NCBI RefSeq assembly: GCF_900108515.1
Contig: NZ_FNWW01000004.1
Location: 124,001-188,000 of the forward strand
Origin: Halobacillus karajensis
GTDB lineage: Bacteria; Bacillota; Bacilli; Bacillales; Halobacillaceae
Reading direction: 5' to 3'
Length of the DNA stretch: 64,000 bases
In this document: piece after piece, positions 1 through 9,439 of the stretch
Position numbering within the stretch: the stretch's first letter is position 1
How the letters are laid out: every line of letters begins with the position of its first letter
The notes under the pieces: model-generated
The model's database searches: none
Seen by the model: the letters and a program-made list of their open reading frames with translations, nothing else
Told to the model about the DNA's origin: nothing
Translations under genes and position numbers: made by a program

Positions 1-88
1 ATAATGTATCGAAGGCTACTGTACACCGAAGGTATAAGGAATACCTTTCTCTTGAAAATAAAGAATAAACAAGGTACCATATACTAAA

Positions 89-118
89 GGGCAAGAATCT
101 TTGATTTCTTGTCTTTTT
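89..118 (+). terminator. Weak terminator of an upstream gene
   Basis: A six-base stem (CAAGAA / TTCTTG, loop of eight) is followed by TCTTTTT. It ends just before ynzC and probably terminates the gene left of the window, which in this locus is usually yneB. Confidence 0.45.
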
Positions 119-161
119 CATGTTTTTAACGATCCAGACTAGAGGTAAAGGAGAAGGATCT

Positions 162-395
162 ATGTTATCAAGAGAAAAAATTAATCGTATTAATGAGTTA
201 GCCAATAAATCGAAACAGCAGGAGTTAACTAAAGAAGAGAAGGATGAGCAGAAAAAATTACGTCAAGAATATTTGAAGAACGCTCGTAAATCCTTTAAAA
301 ATCAATTGAAAGGTGTAACTGTTATTGATCCTGAAGGCAATGACGTAACACCAAAGAAACTCCGGCAAATGCAGAAAAATGAAAAGAAAAATTAA
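162..395 (+). CDS. ynzC: YnzC family DUF896 protein
   Basis: This 77-residue protein belongs to the small helical DUF896 (YnzC) family, whose biochemical role is unknown. In B. subtilis it is the last gene of the SOS-induced yneA-yneB-ynzC operon. The charged N-terminal half (MLSREKINRINELANKS), a helical hairpin rich in Lys and Glu, and the DPEGNDVTP segment near residue 55 are typical. An in-frame ATG lies 42 bases upstream, but the ribosome site GGAGAAGG at 150-157 sits just before the ATG at 162, so 162 was chosen. It precedes tkt as in B. subtilis. Its own promoter, and any LexA box, lie outside the window. Confidence 0.9.
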   Translation: MLSREKINRINELANKSKQQELTKEEKDEQKKLRQEYLKNARKSFKNQLKGVTVIDPEGNDVTPKKLRQMQKNEKKN

Positions 396-403
396 TTTTT
401 CAA

Positions 404-440
404 GGTCCGTGTTCGATGAATTTTCGAATACGGATTTTTC
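404..440 (+). terminator. Terminator after ynzC
   Basis: The stem TCCGTGTTCG / CGAATACGGA contains one G-U pair and is followed by TTTTTC. It separates ynzC from tkt. Confidence 0.75.
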
Positions 441-577
441 TTGTTTAATTCCTTCTGAACGGGGGAAATTAGGTGAGAGACTGTGTAATAAATGTACACA
501 ATGCTTGTTTTGAAGCAAATTTCATTATAGGATAATACATGGTACATACACCTGAAAAGAAAGGGGAATGTTGAAAC

Positions 578-2581
578 ATGGCAAACAGCCTTGAACAAAC
601 ATCAATCAATACGATTAGAACTCTTACAATCGATGCAGTAGAAAAAGCAAATTCCGGTCACCCAGGAATGCCTATGGGGGCCGCTCCCATGGCCTATACG
701 TTATGGACACAGTTCATGGATCACAATCCAAAGAATTCGAACTGGTTCGATCGCGATCGTTTCGTCCTATCGGCTGGACATGGTTCTATGCTGTTATACA
801 GCTTGCTTCACCTATCTGGTTACAATGTGACCATCGATGATCTGAAAAATTTCCGTCAATGGGACTCTAAAACCCCTGGTCACCCAGAGTTTGGCCATAC
901 TGACGGTGTCGAAGCAACTACAGGTCCTCTTGGACAGGGTATTGCAATGGCGACAGGAATGGCTATGGCAGAAGCTCACTTAGCAGCAAAATACAACCGT
1001 GAAGGTTATAATATCGTTGATCATTACACCTATACGATTTGTGGTGACGGTGATTTAATGGAAGGGGTATCTCAAGAATCCGCATCTCTTGCTGGACATC
1101 TTGGTCTCGGCAAACTGATCGTTCTTTACGATTCCAATGATATTTCTCTAGATGGTGACCTGGACCGTTCCTTCAGTGAAAGTGTAGAAAAGCGCTATGA
1201 AGCATATGGATGGCAAGTCATCCGCGTGGAAGACGGAACAAACACAGAAGAAGTGGCCAGGGCATTAAAGAAAGCAAAAGCGAACACGGATCAGCCGACT
1301 ATGATTGAAGTGAAAACAGTCATTGGATACGGTTCACCAAACAAATCTGGTAAGTCTGCTTCTCATGGAGCTCCATTAGGAGAAGACGAAGTAACAGCAG
1401 CTAAACAGTTCTATGAGTGGGATCATGAGCCTTTCCACGTTCCAGAAGAAGTTTATCAGGACTTTAAAGATAAGGTTCAGCAAAATGGACAGGATAAAGA
1501 AGAATCTTGGAATAACTTGCTTGCTCAATATAAAGAAGATTACCCTGAACTTGCGAAGGAGTTCGAACAAGCCATTCGTGGAGAACTCCCAGAAGGATGG
1601 GAAGAAAACCTTCCAACTTATAAAGTCGGGGAAGATAGCCCCGCTACCCGTGCAGCATCTGGCGATGCGATTAATGCACTTTCAAAGTCTATCCCTAACT
1701 TCTTTGGCGGTAGCGCGGATCTTGCAGGATCTAATAAAACAGCCGTTAAAGAAGAAGAAGACTTTTCTCGTCAAAACTATGCGGGTCGTAATATTTGGTT
1801 TGGGGTACGTGAATTTGCAATGGCAGCAGCCATGAACGGTATGGGACTTCATGGAGGTCTTAAAGTATATGCTGGAACCTTCTTCGTATTCAGTGACTAC
1901 CTCCGTCCAGCCGTCCGTTTATCGGCATTGCAGAATCTTCCAGTTAACTACGTGTTTACGCACGATTCTGTAGCTGTTGGTGAAGACGGTCCAACTCACG
2001 AGCCTGTGGAACAGCTTGCTTCCCTTCGTGCGATGCCAAACCTTTCTGTCATTCGCCCTGCAGATGGGAACGAAACCAATGCAGCGTGGCGACTGGCTTT
2101 AGAATCAGAATCAACACCAACAGCGCTTGTTCTCACACGTCAAGGGCTACCGACGCTTGAAGGCACAGAACAACATGCGTATGAAGGCTTGAAGCATGGT
2201 GCTTATATCCTAAGTGATTCAGATAAAGCTGAACCGGATGCTATTCTTTTGGCTTCCGGGTCTGAAGTTCAACTGATTGTTGAAGCTCAGGCAGAATTGA
2301 AGAAAAATGGTTATGATGTTCGCGTTGTCAGCGTACCTTCATTTGACCGCTTCGAAGCTCAATCTCAAGACTATAAAGAGAAAGTGCTTCCTTCTTCCGT
2401 ACGTAAACGTTTGGCAGTCGAAATGGGCGCATCTTTTGGCTGGGAACGTTATGTCGGTTTAGATGGTTCAGTTATCGGGATTGACAAGTTCGGTGCTTCA
2501 GCTCCAGGAAATACAGTAATCGAAAACTATGGATTTACTGTAGAAAATGTTGTGAAGCATGCTGAAAACTTGATGAAATAA
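578..2581 (+). CDS. tkt: Transketolase
   Basis: This is the thiamine-diphosphate transketolase of the pentose phosphate pathway. It moves two-carbon ketol units between sugar phosphates in the cytoplasm. The 667-residue length is normal for the family. The N-terminal TPP domain carries the SGHPGMPMG segment near residue 27 and the TPP/metal motif GDGDLMEG near residue 155. The pyrimidine domain (about 355-520) has the [15 protein letters not shown] signature around residue 463, and a C-terminal transketolase domain follows. A ribosome site AAAGGGGAA lies about ten bases before the ATG. The gene is monocistronic between two terminators. Its place between ynzC and yneF matches the B. subtilis yne locus. 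Confidence 0.98.
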   Translation: MANSLEQTSINTIRTLTIDAVEKANSGHPGMPMGAAPMAYTLWTQFMDHNPKNSNWFDRDRFVLSAGHGSMLLYSLLHLSGYNVTIDDLKNFRQWDSKTPGHPEFGHTDGVEATTGPLGQGIAMATGMAMAEAHLAAKYNREGYNIVDHYTYTICGDGDLMEGVSQESASLAGHLGLGKLIVLYDSNDISLDGDLDRSFSESVEKRYEAYGWQVIRVEDGTNTEEVARALKKAKANTDQPTMIEVKTVIGYGSPNKSGKSASHGAPLGEDEVTAAKQFYEWDHEPFHVPEEVYQDFKDKVQQNGQDKEESWNNLLAQYKEDYPELAKEFEQAIRGELPEGWEENLPTYKVGEDSPATRAASGDAINALSKSIPNFFGGSADLAGSNKTAVKEEEDFSRQNYAGRNIWFGVREFAMAAAMNGMGLHGGLKVYAGTFFVFSDYLRPAVRLSALQNLPVNYVFTHDSVAVGEDGPTHEPVEQLASLRAMPNLSVIRPADGNETNAAWRLALESESTPTALVLTRQGLPTLEGTEQHAYEGLKHGAYILSDSDKAEPDAILLASGSEVQLIVEAQAELKKNGYDVRVVSVPSFDRFEAQSQDYKEKVLPSSVRKRLAVEMGASFGWERYVGLDGSVIGIDKFGASAPGNTVIENYGFTVENVVKHAENLMK

Positions 2582-2587
2582 TAAGGA

Positions 2588-2620
2588 AAGCTGCCCCTAA
2601 AAAAGGGCAGCTTCTTTCTT
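2588..2620 (+). terminator. Terminator after tkt
   Basis: The stem AAGCTGCCC / GGGCAGCTT closes a short A-rich loop and is followed by CTTTCTT. It starts six bases after the tkt stop. Confidence 0.85.
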
Positions 2621-2844
2621 GGTATTAGGGGAAATTGAATGATGATTTTTTGTTTACAAGGTAGCTTCTGTTTTTAACGGATCATCTTAAAAGCAACATC
2701 AAAATAACCATTTTCGCAATCCCTTTCCCTTATGATATAATTAATATAAGAATTATTGTTGTCTTATCATTCTATCGTCTATTAAAGGGGAAGATTAATA
2801 AGTACTTTCCGGAGTTAGAATTACTTTTGCCCTTTGTATAGGAG

Positions 2845-2889
2845 GTAAACCTTTAAACTTAAAGAGTAGCGTTTAAGGGTAAAGGTTTA
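2845..2889. repeat. Long imperfect inverted repeat between tkt and yneF
   Basis: Two 18-base arms (TAAACCTTTAAACTTAAA and the complement of TAAACCTTTACCCTTAAA) match at 16 positions around an eight-base loop. A GGAGG lies just before the left arm, but no open frame follows. The structure is upstream of the yneF promoter and has no U-tract, so it is not an obvious terminator. The 386-base tkt-yneF gap has no recognisable gene; sirA (yneE), found here in B. subtilis, is absent. Confidence 0.55.
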
Positions 2890-2902
2890 GCTGAAACGGC
2901 TA

Positions 2903-2931
2903 TTGTATTCTCAAAGGCGTTTTACTATACT
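2903..2931 (+). promoter_or_regulatory. SigA-type promoter of yneF
   Basis: TTGTAT and TATACT are separated by exactly 17 bases. The predicted transcript starts near 2938 and gives a leader of about 30 bases containing AAGGAGGAAG before the yneF ATG. Confidence 0.55.
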
Positions 2932-2967
2932 GTTATGGGAGACAACACGAAGGAGGAAGACGAAGTC

Positions 2968-3192
2968 ATGACATTGGGGATCGTTTGGGTTATCATCATA
3001 GCCTTGTTGACTCTTGTCGGTGGTGCCGCTCTAGGCTTCTTCATCGCAAGAAAGTATATGATGAACTATTTGAAAAAGAACCCGCCAATTAACGAACAAA
3101 TGTTACGCACACTGATGATGCAAATGGGACAAAAGCCATCACAAAAGAAAATCAATCAGATGATGCGTTCAATGAACAATCAAATGAAATAA
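2968..3192 (+). CDS. yneF: YneF family UPF0154 membrane protein
   Basis: This is a 74-residue single-span membrane protein of the UPF0154 (YneF) family, of unknown function and widespread in Bacilli. An N-terminal hydrophobic helix (about residues 3-24, with a GGAALGFF glycine patch) is followed by a basic cytoplasmic tail containing [20 protein letters not shown], the family hallmark. An ATG exists 33 bases upstream, but the ribosome site AAGGAGGAAG at 2950-2959 lies between the two, so the ATG at 2968 is the start. Its place after tkt matches B. subtilis. It has its own promoter and terminator. Confidence 0.9.
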   Translation: MTLGIVWVIIIALLTLVGGAALGFFIARKYMMNYLKKNPPINEQMLRTLMMQMGQKPSQKKINQMMRSMNNQMK

Positions 3193-3198
3193 TGAAAA

Positions 3199-3231
3199 TA
3201 AGCCTTCTTTCTTTTAGGAAAGAAGGCTTTA
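3199..3231 (+). terminator. Terminator after yneF
   Basis: A perfect 12-base stem AAGCCTTCTTTC / GAAAGAAGGCTT with loop TTTTAG is followed by TATC. The U-tract is short. Confidence 0.75.
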
Positions 3232-3328
3232 TCTATGTCATTTTAAAAATTCACAGGATAGGCATCGTTTTATATGGTGGGCTCTGATACAATAGGGAAC
3301 GACTATGTTTGTAGGGTGTGATTAACTA

Positions 3329-4030
3329 ATGGATGTCAACCTTTTTTTAGCGTTTGGTGCGGGGTTTTTATCATTTATATCTCCGTGTGTTTTCCCTTTA
3401 TATCCTGCCTTTCTTTCCTATATTACAGGGATGAGTGTGAATGAATTGAAAGAAGACAATGGGATGTTGAGAAGAGCAAGTCTGATTCATACGATCCTAT
3501 TTTTGTTAGGGTTTACAACCATCTTTATAATTTTAGGATTCTCAGGTTCGCTATTTGCTCAGTTTTTTATACAAAATGAATCCATTATCCGACGTTTAGG
3601 TGCAATTTTAATTATCTTTTTTGGGTTTGTGATTATAGGTGTTTTTAATTTCAACTTCCTAATGAAGGATCGCAAAATTATATTTAAAAATAGACCATCA
3701 GGATACATAGGAACATTCATCATCGGCCTTACCTTTTCGTTGGGGTGGACCCCTTGTACAGGTCCTATCCTGGCAGCAGTCCTATCCCTGGCTGCTGATT
3801 CCCCTGAGTTGTTTTTCGTTACCATGCTCGCATATTCCCTTGGATTCTCGATACCATTTTTAATCTTGTCTTTCTTTGTTGGTAAATTAAATTGGATTAA
3901 AAAGCATAGCGCAAGCATTGTGAAGGTTGGAGGTTATGTAATGATTCTTGTTGGTGTCGCGCTTTATTTTGACTGGATGACAATGCTTACTTCTTACCTC
4001 GCAGGTTTCTTTGATTTTCAAGGGTTCTAA
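3329..4030 (+). CDS. ccdA: Cytochrome c biogenesis protein CcdA
   Basis: This 233-residue polytopic membrane protein of the CcdA/DsbD-beta family carries reducing equivalents from cytoplasmic thioredoxin across the membrane for cytochrome c maturation and, in Bacillus, spore cortex formation. About six transmembrane helices are visible. The two redox cysteines sit in SPCVFPLYP (first helix, near residue 20) and GWTPCTGP (near residue 138). The gene is followed by a lone mrpB, a yneI remnant and ccdC. In B. subtilis the order is ccdA-yneI-ccdC, so the group has been disturbed. The TlpA-like thioredoxin encoded at 8.8 kb is a plausible extracytoplasmic partner. Confidence 0.95.
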   Translation: MDVNLFLAFGAGFLSFISPCVFPLYPAFLSYITGMSVNELKEDNGMLRRASLIHTILFLLGFTTIFIILGFSGSLFAQFFIQNESIIRRLGAILIIFFGFVIIGVFNFNFLMKDRKIIFKNRPSGYIGTFIIGLTFSLGWTPCTGPILAAVLSLAADSPELFFVTMLAYSLGFSIPFLILSFFVGKLNWIKKHSASIVKVGGYVMILVGVALYFDWMTMLTSYLAGFFDFQGF

Positions 4031-4093
4031 GGCATGGATTTTACCTGCCAATTATATTAAGATGATACTATAGAAAAATAAAGGAGTATTTGT

Positions 4094-4522
4094 ATGACCC
4101 AAACGAATGACATTATTTTAAGAACAGCAACCACATTAATCGCATTTATCCTGCTGGGGTTTTCCATTTACTTATTTTTTGCGGGGCATAATGCTCCGGG
4201 TGGAGGATTTATTGGAGGATTAATGACTGCAGCAGCCATTATACTTATGTACATGGCATATGGAATTAAGGCGATGGAAAAGATTCTCCCAATTAATTTT
4301 CGACACATGATTCCAGTTGGATTAATCATCGCGACGGCTACAGGAGTGGGCGGAATCCTTTTTAATGCCCCTTTCTTAACCCAAACATTCGCTTATTTCC
4401 AATTGCCTATCTTAGGTAAGACGGAATTAGCCACGGCCTTAGTGTTCGATCTTGGTGTATATTTAGCTGTTGTAGGAGTTACAATGACTATTATCCTCAC
4501 AATTGCAAACGATCGAGAGTAA
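4094..4522 (+). CDS. mrpB: Lone MrpB/MnhB-type Na+/H+ antiporter subunit
   Basis: This 142-residue membrane protein matches the MrpB (MnhB) subunit of multi-subunit Na+/H+ antiporters. The family signature FFAGHNAPGGGFIGGL is intact near residue 28. Four hydrophobic helices and the GKTELATALVFDLGVYLAVVG stretch near residue 108 are also present. MrpB normally works only within an MrpABCDEFG complex, and no other mrp gene is in this window. The ribosome site AAAGGAG precedes the ATG, and a weak promoter (TTTACC, 18 bases, GATACT, 4040-4069) suggests separate expression. It occupies the position where the 5' half of yneI should be. It may assist a complex encoded elsewhere or have a separate role. 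Confidence 0.85.
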   Translation: MTQTNDIILRTATTLIAFILLGFSIYLFFAGHNAPGGGFIGGLMTAAAIILMYMAYGIKAMEKILPINFRHMIPVGLIIATATGVGGILFNAPFLTQTFAYFQLPILGKTELATALVFDLGVYLAVVGVTMTIILTIANDRE

Positions 4523-4535
4523 AGGGAGTTGTTAA

Positions 4536-4720
4536 ATCGAAGCTCTTAAGAATTTCAACGGGTTTCCGGTGATGCTGGGGGTTTCAGTTATAGGACAACA
4601 AAAAACGTTTGTAGCGGCTATCGAAGTGGCCCAAAAGACTTTATTGTTAAACCTTTTGATGAAACTCGGGTCCTGGGCACTATTGAACGGGTGTGTACAC
4701 TAGCTTTAAGGACAGAGTAG
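4536..4720 (+). pseudogene. yneI: Decayed 3' half of yneI (CheY-like receiver)
   Basis: Read from 4536, one frame gives IEALKNFNGFPVMLG and GQQKTFVAAIE. A second frame from about 4628 gives GPKDFIVKPFDETRVLGTIE. Together they form the C-terminal half of a CheY-like receiver domain, including the conserved KPF lysine. Restoring one lost base (GAAG-TGGC for GAAGCTGGC near 4626) joins the frames. The N-terminal half with the phospho-acceptor Asp is missing and a stop precedes the remnant. In B. subtilis yneI lies between ccdA and ccdC, exactly here. It is therefore a 5'-truncated, frameshifted pseudogene. A sequencing error could explain the one-base shift but not the missing half. Confidence 0.85.
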
Positions 4721-4735
4721 AGAGAGTGAATCTGT

Positions 4736-5218
4736 ATGTTGTGGTTAATAGCAAGTACGATAGTTGCTGCCGGGATGGCTACAGCAATGATCTTCGTCCG
4801 TCTCCGGGCAGCCAAAAAACCAGCAAGTGTTAAAAAAATTATTCTGCCTCCATTTATGATGAGTACGGGTGCCCTTATGTTTGTTTTTCCTATGTTCAGG
4901 GTGCAGTGGAGTCAAGTATTTGAGGCAGTTATGATTGGTGCTATTTTCTCTATTTTCCTTATCCGCACATCAAAATTTGAAGTGCGGGATGGGGATATTT
5001 ATTTAAAGCCTTCCAAAGCATTTATAGGGATTCTATTTGGCCTCTTGATCTTAAGGATTATCCTTAAGCTGATAGTAGGTCACCATGTGTCCTTTGGTGA
5101 GACGAGCGGAATGTTCTTCTTACTTGCTTTCGGAATGATTATGACCTGGCGCATAGCCATGTTGAAACAATTCTTACATTTAGAGAAAAAAATGGAACCA
5201 AAAAAGGACCTGGCATAA
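4736..5218 (+). CDS. ccdC: CcdC family membrane protein (YneJ)
   Basis: This is a 160-residue integral membrane protein of the CcdC (YneJ) family, linked by name and location to cytochrome c biogenesis; its exact role is unsettled. Four or five hydrophobic helices are visible. The cytoplasmic motif VRLRAAKKPAS near residue 22 and the LPPFMMSTGALMFVFP segment near residue 37 are typical. The C-terminal tail is charged (EKKMEPKKD). The start codon follows a weak ribosome site (GAGAGAG). The gene lies directly after the yneI remnant, and a shared bidirectional terminator separates it from convergent yneK. Confidence 0.9.
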   Translation: MLWLIASTIVAAGMATAMIFVRLRAAKKPASVKKIILPPFMMSTGALMFVFPMFRVQWSQVFEAVMIGAIFSIFLIRTSKFEVRDGDIYLKPSKAFIGILFGLLILRIILKLIVGHHVSFGETSGMFFLLAFGMIMTWRIAMLKQFLHLEKKMEPKKDLA

Positions 5219-5231
5219 GCCGGGTCCTTTT
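5202..5231. terminator. Bidirectional terminator between ccdC and yneK
   Basis: AAAAGGACCTGG pairs with CCGGGTCCTTTT around a short loop. A- and T-tracts on the two sides let it serve both converging genes. Confidence 0.8.
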
Positions 5232-5658
5232 ATCGTTCGATTAATGGATCATAAGGAGTCATGTCAATTTTTTTCTCTTCTAATTTTTTGACAAGGAACT
5301 TGTGGTCACGCTTTGGTGTCGCACGTATGTAGCCCTCAATCAAAATCTCTTGTGTGATTTTTTTCTTTTTCCTCTGCAGAGCAATCTCTCCAATACGGCC
5401 GGCAATTTTCTGTCTTGCTACATCCCTGAAAAGCTCAGGTACTGGAGAAATTAATTCTTCCAACAGTTCTTTTTGTTCATTAGTCCACATGTGACGTGTT
5501 TGATCTACATAATATTCTTCCCAGTCAATAATTGATTTTCCATCTTCTTTTGGAAGGCGTTTCAGGAATTTTCGGAACATAAAGAAACCACCAATACTCA
5601 TCAAACCAACCATGATGACAATCCACCCGACAATAAACAGGGCAAATCCACCTGACAT
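5230..5658 (-). CDS. yneK: DUF2621 family membrane protein YneK
   Basis: This 142-residue protein of the DUF2621 (YneK) family has no assigned function. It has one N-terminal transmembrane helix (about residues 4-28, FALFIVGWIVIMVGLMSIGG). A soluble, mostly basic cytoplasmic domain follows, with IIDWEEYYVDQTRHMW near residue 44 and an ending YDPLIER. It is convergent with ccdC and divergent from citB. In B. subtilis cotM, sspP and sspO lie between yneK and citB; none could be found here. The start follows a GGTGAT sequence rather than a strong ribosome site. Confidence 0.85.
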   Translation of the reverse strand: MSGGFALFIVGWIVIMVGLMSIGGFFMFRKFLKRLPKEDGKSIIDWEEYYVDQTRHMWTNEQKELLEELISPVPELFRDVARQKIAGRIGEIALQRKKKKITQEILIEGYIRATPKRDHKFLVKKLEEKKIDMTPYDPLIER

Positions 5659-5943
5659 ATTATCACCTGTTTCATTATTCTTATGACATATCTATTTATA
5701 ATTATAAAAGGTCTCCTAATTAAACACAAGCCGTAGTCTGAAATGTAGTTTTTTGTATAAAATTTATCGAATTCAGAAAAATTTGTTGTCATTTATTTTA
5801 CTTATAAATCGTTTTCATTTACAATAAGGATTGCAGATTTGTGAACTTGTTTTTAACTAAGGGATCAAATGTACAATTTTTGGGGAATAGTGAAGCCGTT
5901 TGCCGGTAGCACTATTGAATATTGATGAGGGGGTAAAAGGAAT

Positions 5944-8649
5944 ATGGCTAGCAATGCTTTTAACGCTCGCAAACAATTTGAACTAAATGGCCAAACGTAT
6001 AACTATTACGATTTGAAAGCCTTAGAAGATGCGGGACATGGTAAGATTTCCCGTCTACCTTTCTCCATCCGAATCCTACTAGAATCTCTATTACGTCAAC
6101 ACGATGGTCGTGTTATTAAAGATGAACACGTAGAGAGTCTAGCAAACTGGGGAACTGACAAATCAAAAGGGGAAGACGTTCCATTCAAACCTTCCCGAGT
6201 AATTTTGCAAGACTTCACGGGCGTACCTGCTGTAGTAGATCTAGCATCTCTACGAAAAGCGATGGTTGATATGGGAGGAAGCCCTGATAAAATCAATCCA
6301 GAAGTACCTGTGGACCTTGTTATTGACCACTCTGTACAGGTTGACAAGTATGGAACACCTGATGCTCTGAACGTGAACATGGAGCTTGAATTCGAACGAA
6401 ATGAAGAACGCTATGAATTTTTACACTGGGCTCAGAAAGCGTTTGATAATTACCGTGCTGTCCCGCCTGCAACAGGGATTGTCCACCAGGTAAACCTTGA
6501 ATACATCGCAAATGTTGTTCATGCGAAAGAAAATGAGAACGGCTCTTATGATACTTATCCAGATACACTTGTTGGAACGGACTCCCATACTACGATGATT
6601 AATGGTCTTGGTGTCCTTGGATGGGGTGTAGGTGGTATTGAAGCAGAAGCAGGAATGCTTGGACAACCTTCTTACTTCCCTGCTCCGGAAGTTATTGGTG
6701 TGAAGTTGAATGGCAGCTTCCCACAAGGTACAACAGCGACAGACTTGGCTCTTAAAGTAACACAAAAGCTTCGTGAGCAGAATGTAGTCGGTAAATTCGT
6801 CGAATTCTTCGGCCCAGGACTGCAGGAAATGCCACTTGCTGATCGTGCAACAATTTCCAACATGGCTCCTGAATATGGTGCTACTTGTGGTTTCTTCCCA
6901 GTAGATGGAGAATCTCTCGAATACCTTCGTCTAACTGGACGTAGTGAAGAACAGATCAAGCTTGTTGAGGAATACTGCAAGAAAAATAGCCTTTGGTATG
7001 ATCCTTCATTTAAAGATCCGGAATTTACTTCCCTCGTTGAAATCGATCTCGGGGAACTGGAACCCAACTTGTCAGGGCCTAAACGTCCACAAGATTTGAT
7101 CCCACTTTCCCAAATGAAAGATTCCTTTGAAAAAGCCGTTACAGGTCCAGCAGGGAACCACGGTTTTGGCTTAGACAAAGCAGAGTTCGATAAAGAAGTA
7201 GAAGTGGAATTTAACAATGGCGGTAAATCTGTCATGAAGACAGGGGCTCTTGCGATCGCTGCGATCACTTCCTGCACAAATACATCAAATCCGCATGTCA
7301 TGCTTGGAGCTGGCCTTGTAGCTAAGAAAGCAGTTGAAAAAGGGTTACAGGTACCTGATTACGTAAAGACTTCACTAGCACCAGGCTCCAAGGTTGTTAC
7401 ACGTTACTTGGAAGACTCAGGCTTGATGCAGTTCTTAAATCAATTAGGATTTAACCTTGTCGGTTATGGCTGTACAACATGTATCGGTAACTCAGGTCCA
7501 TTGCTTCCTGAAATCGAAAAGGCGATTGCGGATAGCGACTTGACCGTGTCTTCTGTACTTTCTGGTAACCGTAACTTCGAAGGGCGTATCCACCCGCTTG
7601 TTAAAGCAAACTACTTAGCTTCACCGCCATTAGTTGTTGCCTATGCTCTAGCAGGAACTGTGGATATTGATCTTAGAACTGAGCCAATCGGCAAAGACAG
7701 TGATGGAAACAACGTATACTTCAATGACATCTGGCCTTCACAAGAAGAGATCAAGTCAGAGATTTCTCGCGTTGTAACACCAGAAATTTTCCGTAAAGAG
7801 TATGAAAGTGTCTTTAATTCCAACGAAAAATGGAACGAAATCCAAACAACGGATGAACCATTATATGATTGGAATGAAAACTCCACATACATTCAAAATC
7901 CACCATTCTTCGAAGGACTTTCCAGTGAACCAGAAATGGTTAAGCCGCTTGAAGGCATGCGTGTCATTGGTAAGTTCGGTGATTCCGTAACCACGGACCA
8001 CATCTCTCCAGCAGGTGCTATTCCAAAAGATATGCCTGCAGGTGAGTATTTACAAGAAAACGGGGTAAGTCCTCGTAACTTCAACTCTTATGGTTCTCGT
8101 CGTGGTAACCATGAAGTTATGATGCGTGGTACGTTTGCAAACATTCGTATCCGTAACCAATTAGCTCCGGGAACAGAGGGTGGATTTACAACATACTGGC
8201 CAACAGAAGAAGTAATGCCTATTTACACAGCGGCTATGAAATATCAACAAGACCAAACCCCGTTAATGGTTATTGCTGGTAATGACTATGGCATGGGTAG
8301 TTCACGTGACTGGGCTGCAAAAGGTACGGATCTTCTTGGTATTAAGACAGTTATTGCGGAAAGTTTCGAACGTATCCACCGTTCCAACCTTGTAATGATG
8401 GGTGTTCTTCCACTTCAGTTTAAACAGGAAGACAGTATTGAATCATTAGGATTGACGGGACGCGAAACTTTCGATGTCCAAATCGGTGAAGATGTAAAAC
8501 CTCATGACCTTGTGAAGGTAACAGCGACAGATGCAGAAGGCAATAAAAAAGAATTTGAAGTCATTGCCCGATTTGACAGTGAAGTCGAAGTGGATTACTA
8601 CCGTCATGGTGGTATCCTGCAAATGGTACTTCGAAATAAATTGAACTAA
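5944..8649 (+). CDS. citB: Aconitate hydratase (aconitase A)
   Basis: Aconitase interconverts citrate and isocitrate in the TCA cycle; in Bacillus the apo-enzyme also binds RNA. At 901 residues it is close to B. subtilis CitB (909). The three [4Fe-4S] cysteines are visible: C444 in SCTNTSNP, and C510 and C513 in [10 protein letters not shown]. The swivel domain contains [15 protein letters not shown] near residue 679 and [10 protein letters not shown] near residue 783. The strong ribosome site GAGGGGG lies about ten bases before the ATG. The gene has a long upstream region (5659-5943) and its own terminator. CcpC and CodY control is known in relatives, but no convincing CcpC dyad was found here. 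Confidence 0.98.
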   Translation: MASNAFNARKQFELNGQTYNYYDLKALEDAGHGKISRLPFSIRILLESLLRQHDGRVIKDEHVESLANWGTDKSKGEDVPFKPSRVILQDFTGVPAVVDLASLRKAMVDMGGSPDKINPEVPVDLVIDHSVQVDKYGTPDALNVNMELEFERNEERYEFLHWAQKAFDNYRAVPPATGIVHQVNLEYIANVVHAKENENGSYDTYPDTLVGTDSHTTMINGLGVLGWGVGGIEAEAGMLGQPSYFPAPEVIGVKLNGSFPQGTTATDLALKVTQKLREQNVVGKFVEFFGPGLQEMPLADRATISNMAPEYGATCGFFPVDGESLEYLRLTGRSEEQIKLVEEYCKKNSLWYDPSFKDPEFTSLVEIDLGELEPNLSGPKRPQDLIPLSQMKDSFEKAVTGPAGNHGFGLDKAEFDKEVEVEFNNGGKSVMKTGALAIAAITSCTNTSNPHVMLGAGLVAKKAVEKGLQVPDYVKTSLAPGSKVVTRYLEDSGLMQFLNQLGFNLVGYGCTTCIGNSGPLLPEIEKAIADSDLTVSSVLSGNRNFEGRIHPLVKANYLASPPLVVAYALAGTVDIDLRTEPIGKDSDGNNVYFNDIWPSQEEIKSEISRVVTPEIFRKEYESVFNSNEKWNEIQTTDEPLYDWNENSTYIQNPPFFEGLSSEPEMVKPLEGMRVIGKFGDSVTTDHISPAGAIPKDMPAGEYLQENGVSPRNFNSYGSRRGNHEVMMRGTFANIRIRNQLAPGTEGGFTTYWPTEEVMPIYTAAMKYQQDQTPLMVIAGNDYGMGSSRDWAAKGTDLLGIKTVIAESFERIHRSNLVMMGVLPLQFKQEDSIESLGLTGRETFDVQIGEDVKPHDLVKVTATDAEGNKKEFEVIARFDSEVEVDYYRHGGILQMVLRNKLN

Positions 8650-8659
8650 AAAACATTTG

Positions 8660-8688
8660 AAAGGTCGCCTTTTAGGGGCGGCCTTTTT
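8660..8688 (+). terminator. Terminator after citB
   Basis: AAAGGTCGCC pairs with GGCGGCCTTT (one G-U pair) and is followed by TTTA. Confidence 0.8.
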
Positions 8689-8803
8689 ATGTGAATACGT
8701 TATCTTGACCTAGTGTCTCTATTTAGGCTTTACAAGTAGATGGTTTCTTCTTTATTCTAATACATAGAATAGAAACGGTAGACTTATAATGGAGGAAGAA
8801 TTT

Positions 8804-9388
8804 ATGAAAAGATGGATCGCCTTAGCTTTTTTGCTCACGCTCTTAATTTTCGTTATTATTACAGCATTTAACGACCAAAAGGAAGAGAAGGCAGAAGAGA
8901 ATACCCCAGTAAATGCCTCGCCCGAAAGAGAAGGCATGATTGCACCTAATGCTCCTGATGGATTAGAAGTGGGAGAGAAGGCGCCTGATTTCACATTAGA
9001 AACTTTAAGTGGTGAAACAATTCATCTTTCTGATTTTAGAGGGAAAAAAGTGTTTCTCAATTATTGGGCCACCTGGTGCCCGCCATGCCGGGAAGAAATG
9101 CCGGAAATGCAAAGGTTTCAGGAAGCTTATAAAGATGAAGTCGTTATTCTTGCCGTTAATGGGACAGGTACAGAAAAAAAAGAAGAAGATGTAAAACAAT
9201 TTGTGGAGGAAGAAGGATATACGTTTCCTATACTTATGGACAAGGATTTGGAAATTAATCATTCCTATCAAATCCTTACCATCCCAACGACTTATTTTAT
9301 TGGCACTGATGGTGTTATACAAGCAGAGAAGGTTATTGGACCAATGACTTATCAAATAATGGAAGAAAAAAAAGATGCCCTTAATTAA
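8804..9388 (+). CDS. yneN: Membrane-anchored thiol-disulfide oxidoreductase (TlpA/ResA-like, YneN)
   Basis: This 194-residue protein has one N-terminal membrane anchor (about residues 4-20). An acidic linker and an AhpC-TSA/Redoxin-type thioredoxin domain follow from about residue 55. The active site WCPPC is near residue 90, within NYWATWCPPCREEMPE, and the cis-Pro motif TIPTTYFI is near residue 163. It is predicted to act outside the membrane in reducing or isomerising disulfides, possibly receiving electrons from CcdA. An ATG at 8789 was rejected because the ribosome site GGAGGAAG lies between it and the ATG at 8804. Its position after citB matches B. subtilis yneN. Confidence 0.92.
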   Translation: MKRWIALAFLLTLLIFVIITAFNDQKEEKAEENTPVNASPEREGMIAPNAPDGLEVGEKAPDFTLETLSGETIHLSDFRGKKVFLNYWATWCPPCREEMPEMQRFQEAYKDEVVILAVNGTGTEKKEEDVKQFVEEEGYTFPILMDKDLEINHSYQILTIPTTYFIGTDGVIQAEKVIGPMTYQIMEEKKDALN

Positions 9389-9439
9389 GAATAATAAGAT
9401 TGAAAATTGGAAATCCTACCAGTAAAAGGAGAGATTTCC

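Noticed and set aside
5659-5943. CcpC or CodY operator, and genes cotM, sspP or sspO, upstream of citB
   Set aside because: The only ATAA...TTAT dyad has the wrong spacing (three bases instead of seven), and no frame resembles the spore genes found here in B. subtilis.
6672-7301. A 209-codon minus-strand ORF inside citB
   Set aside because: It is a shadow frame of the aconitase gene, with low-complexity Ser/Arg-rich composition and no start signal.
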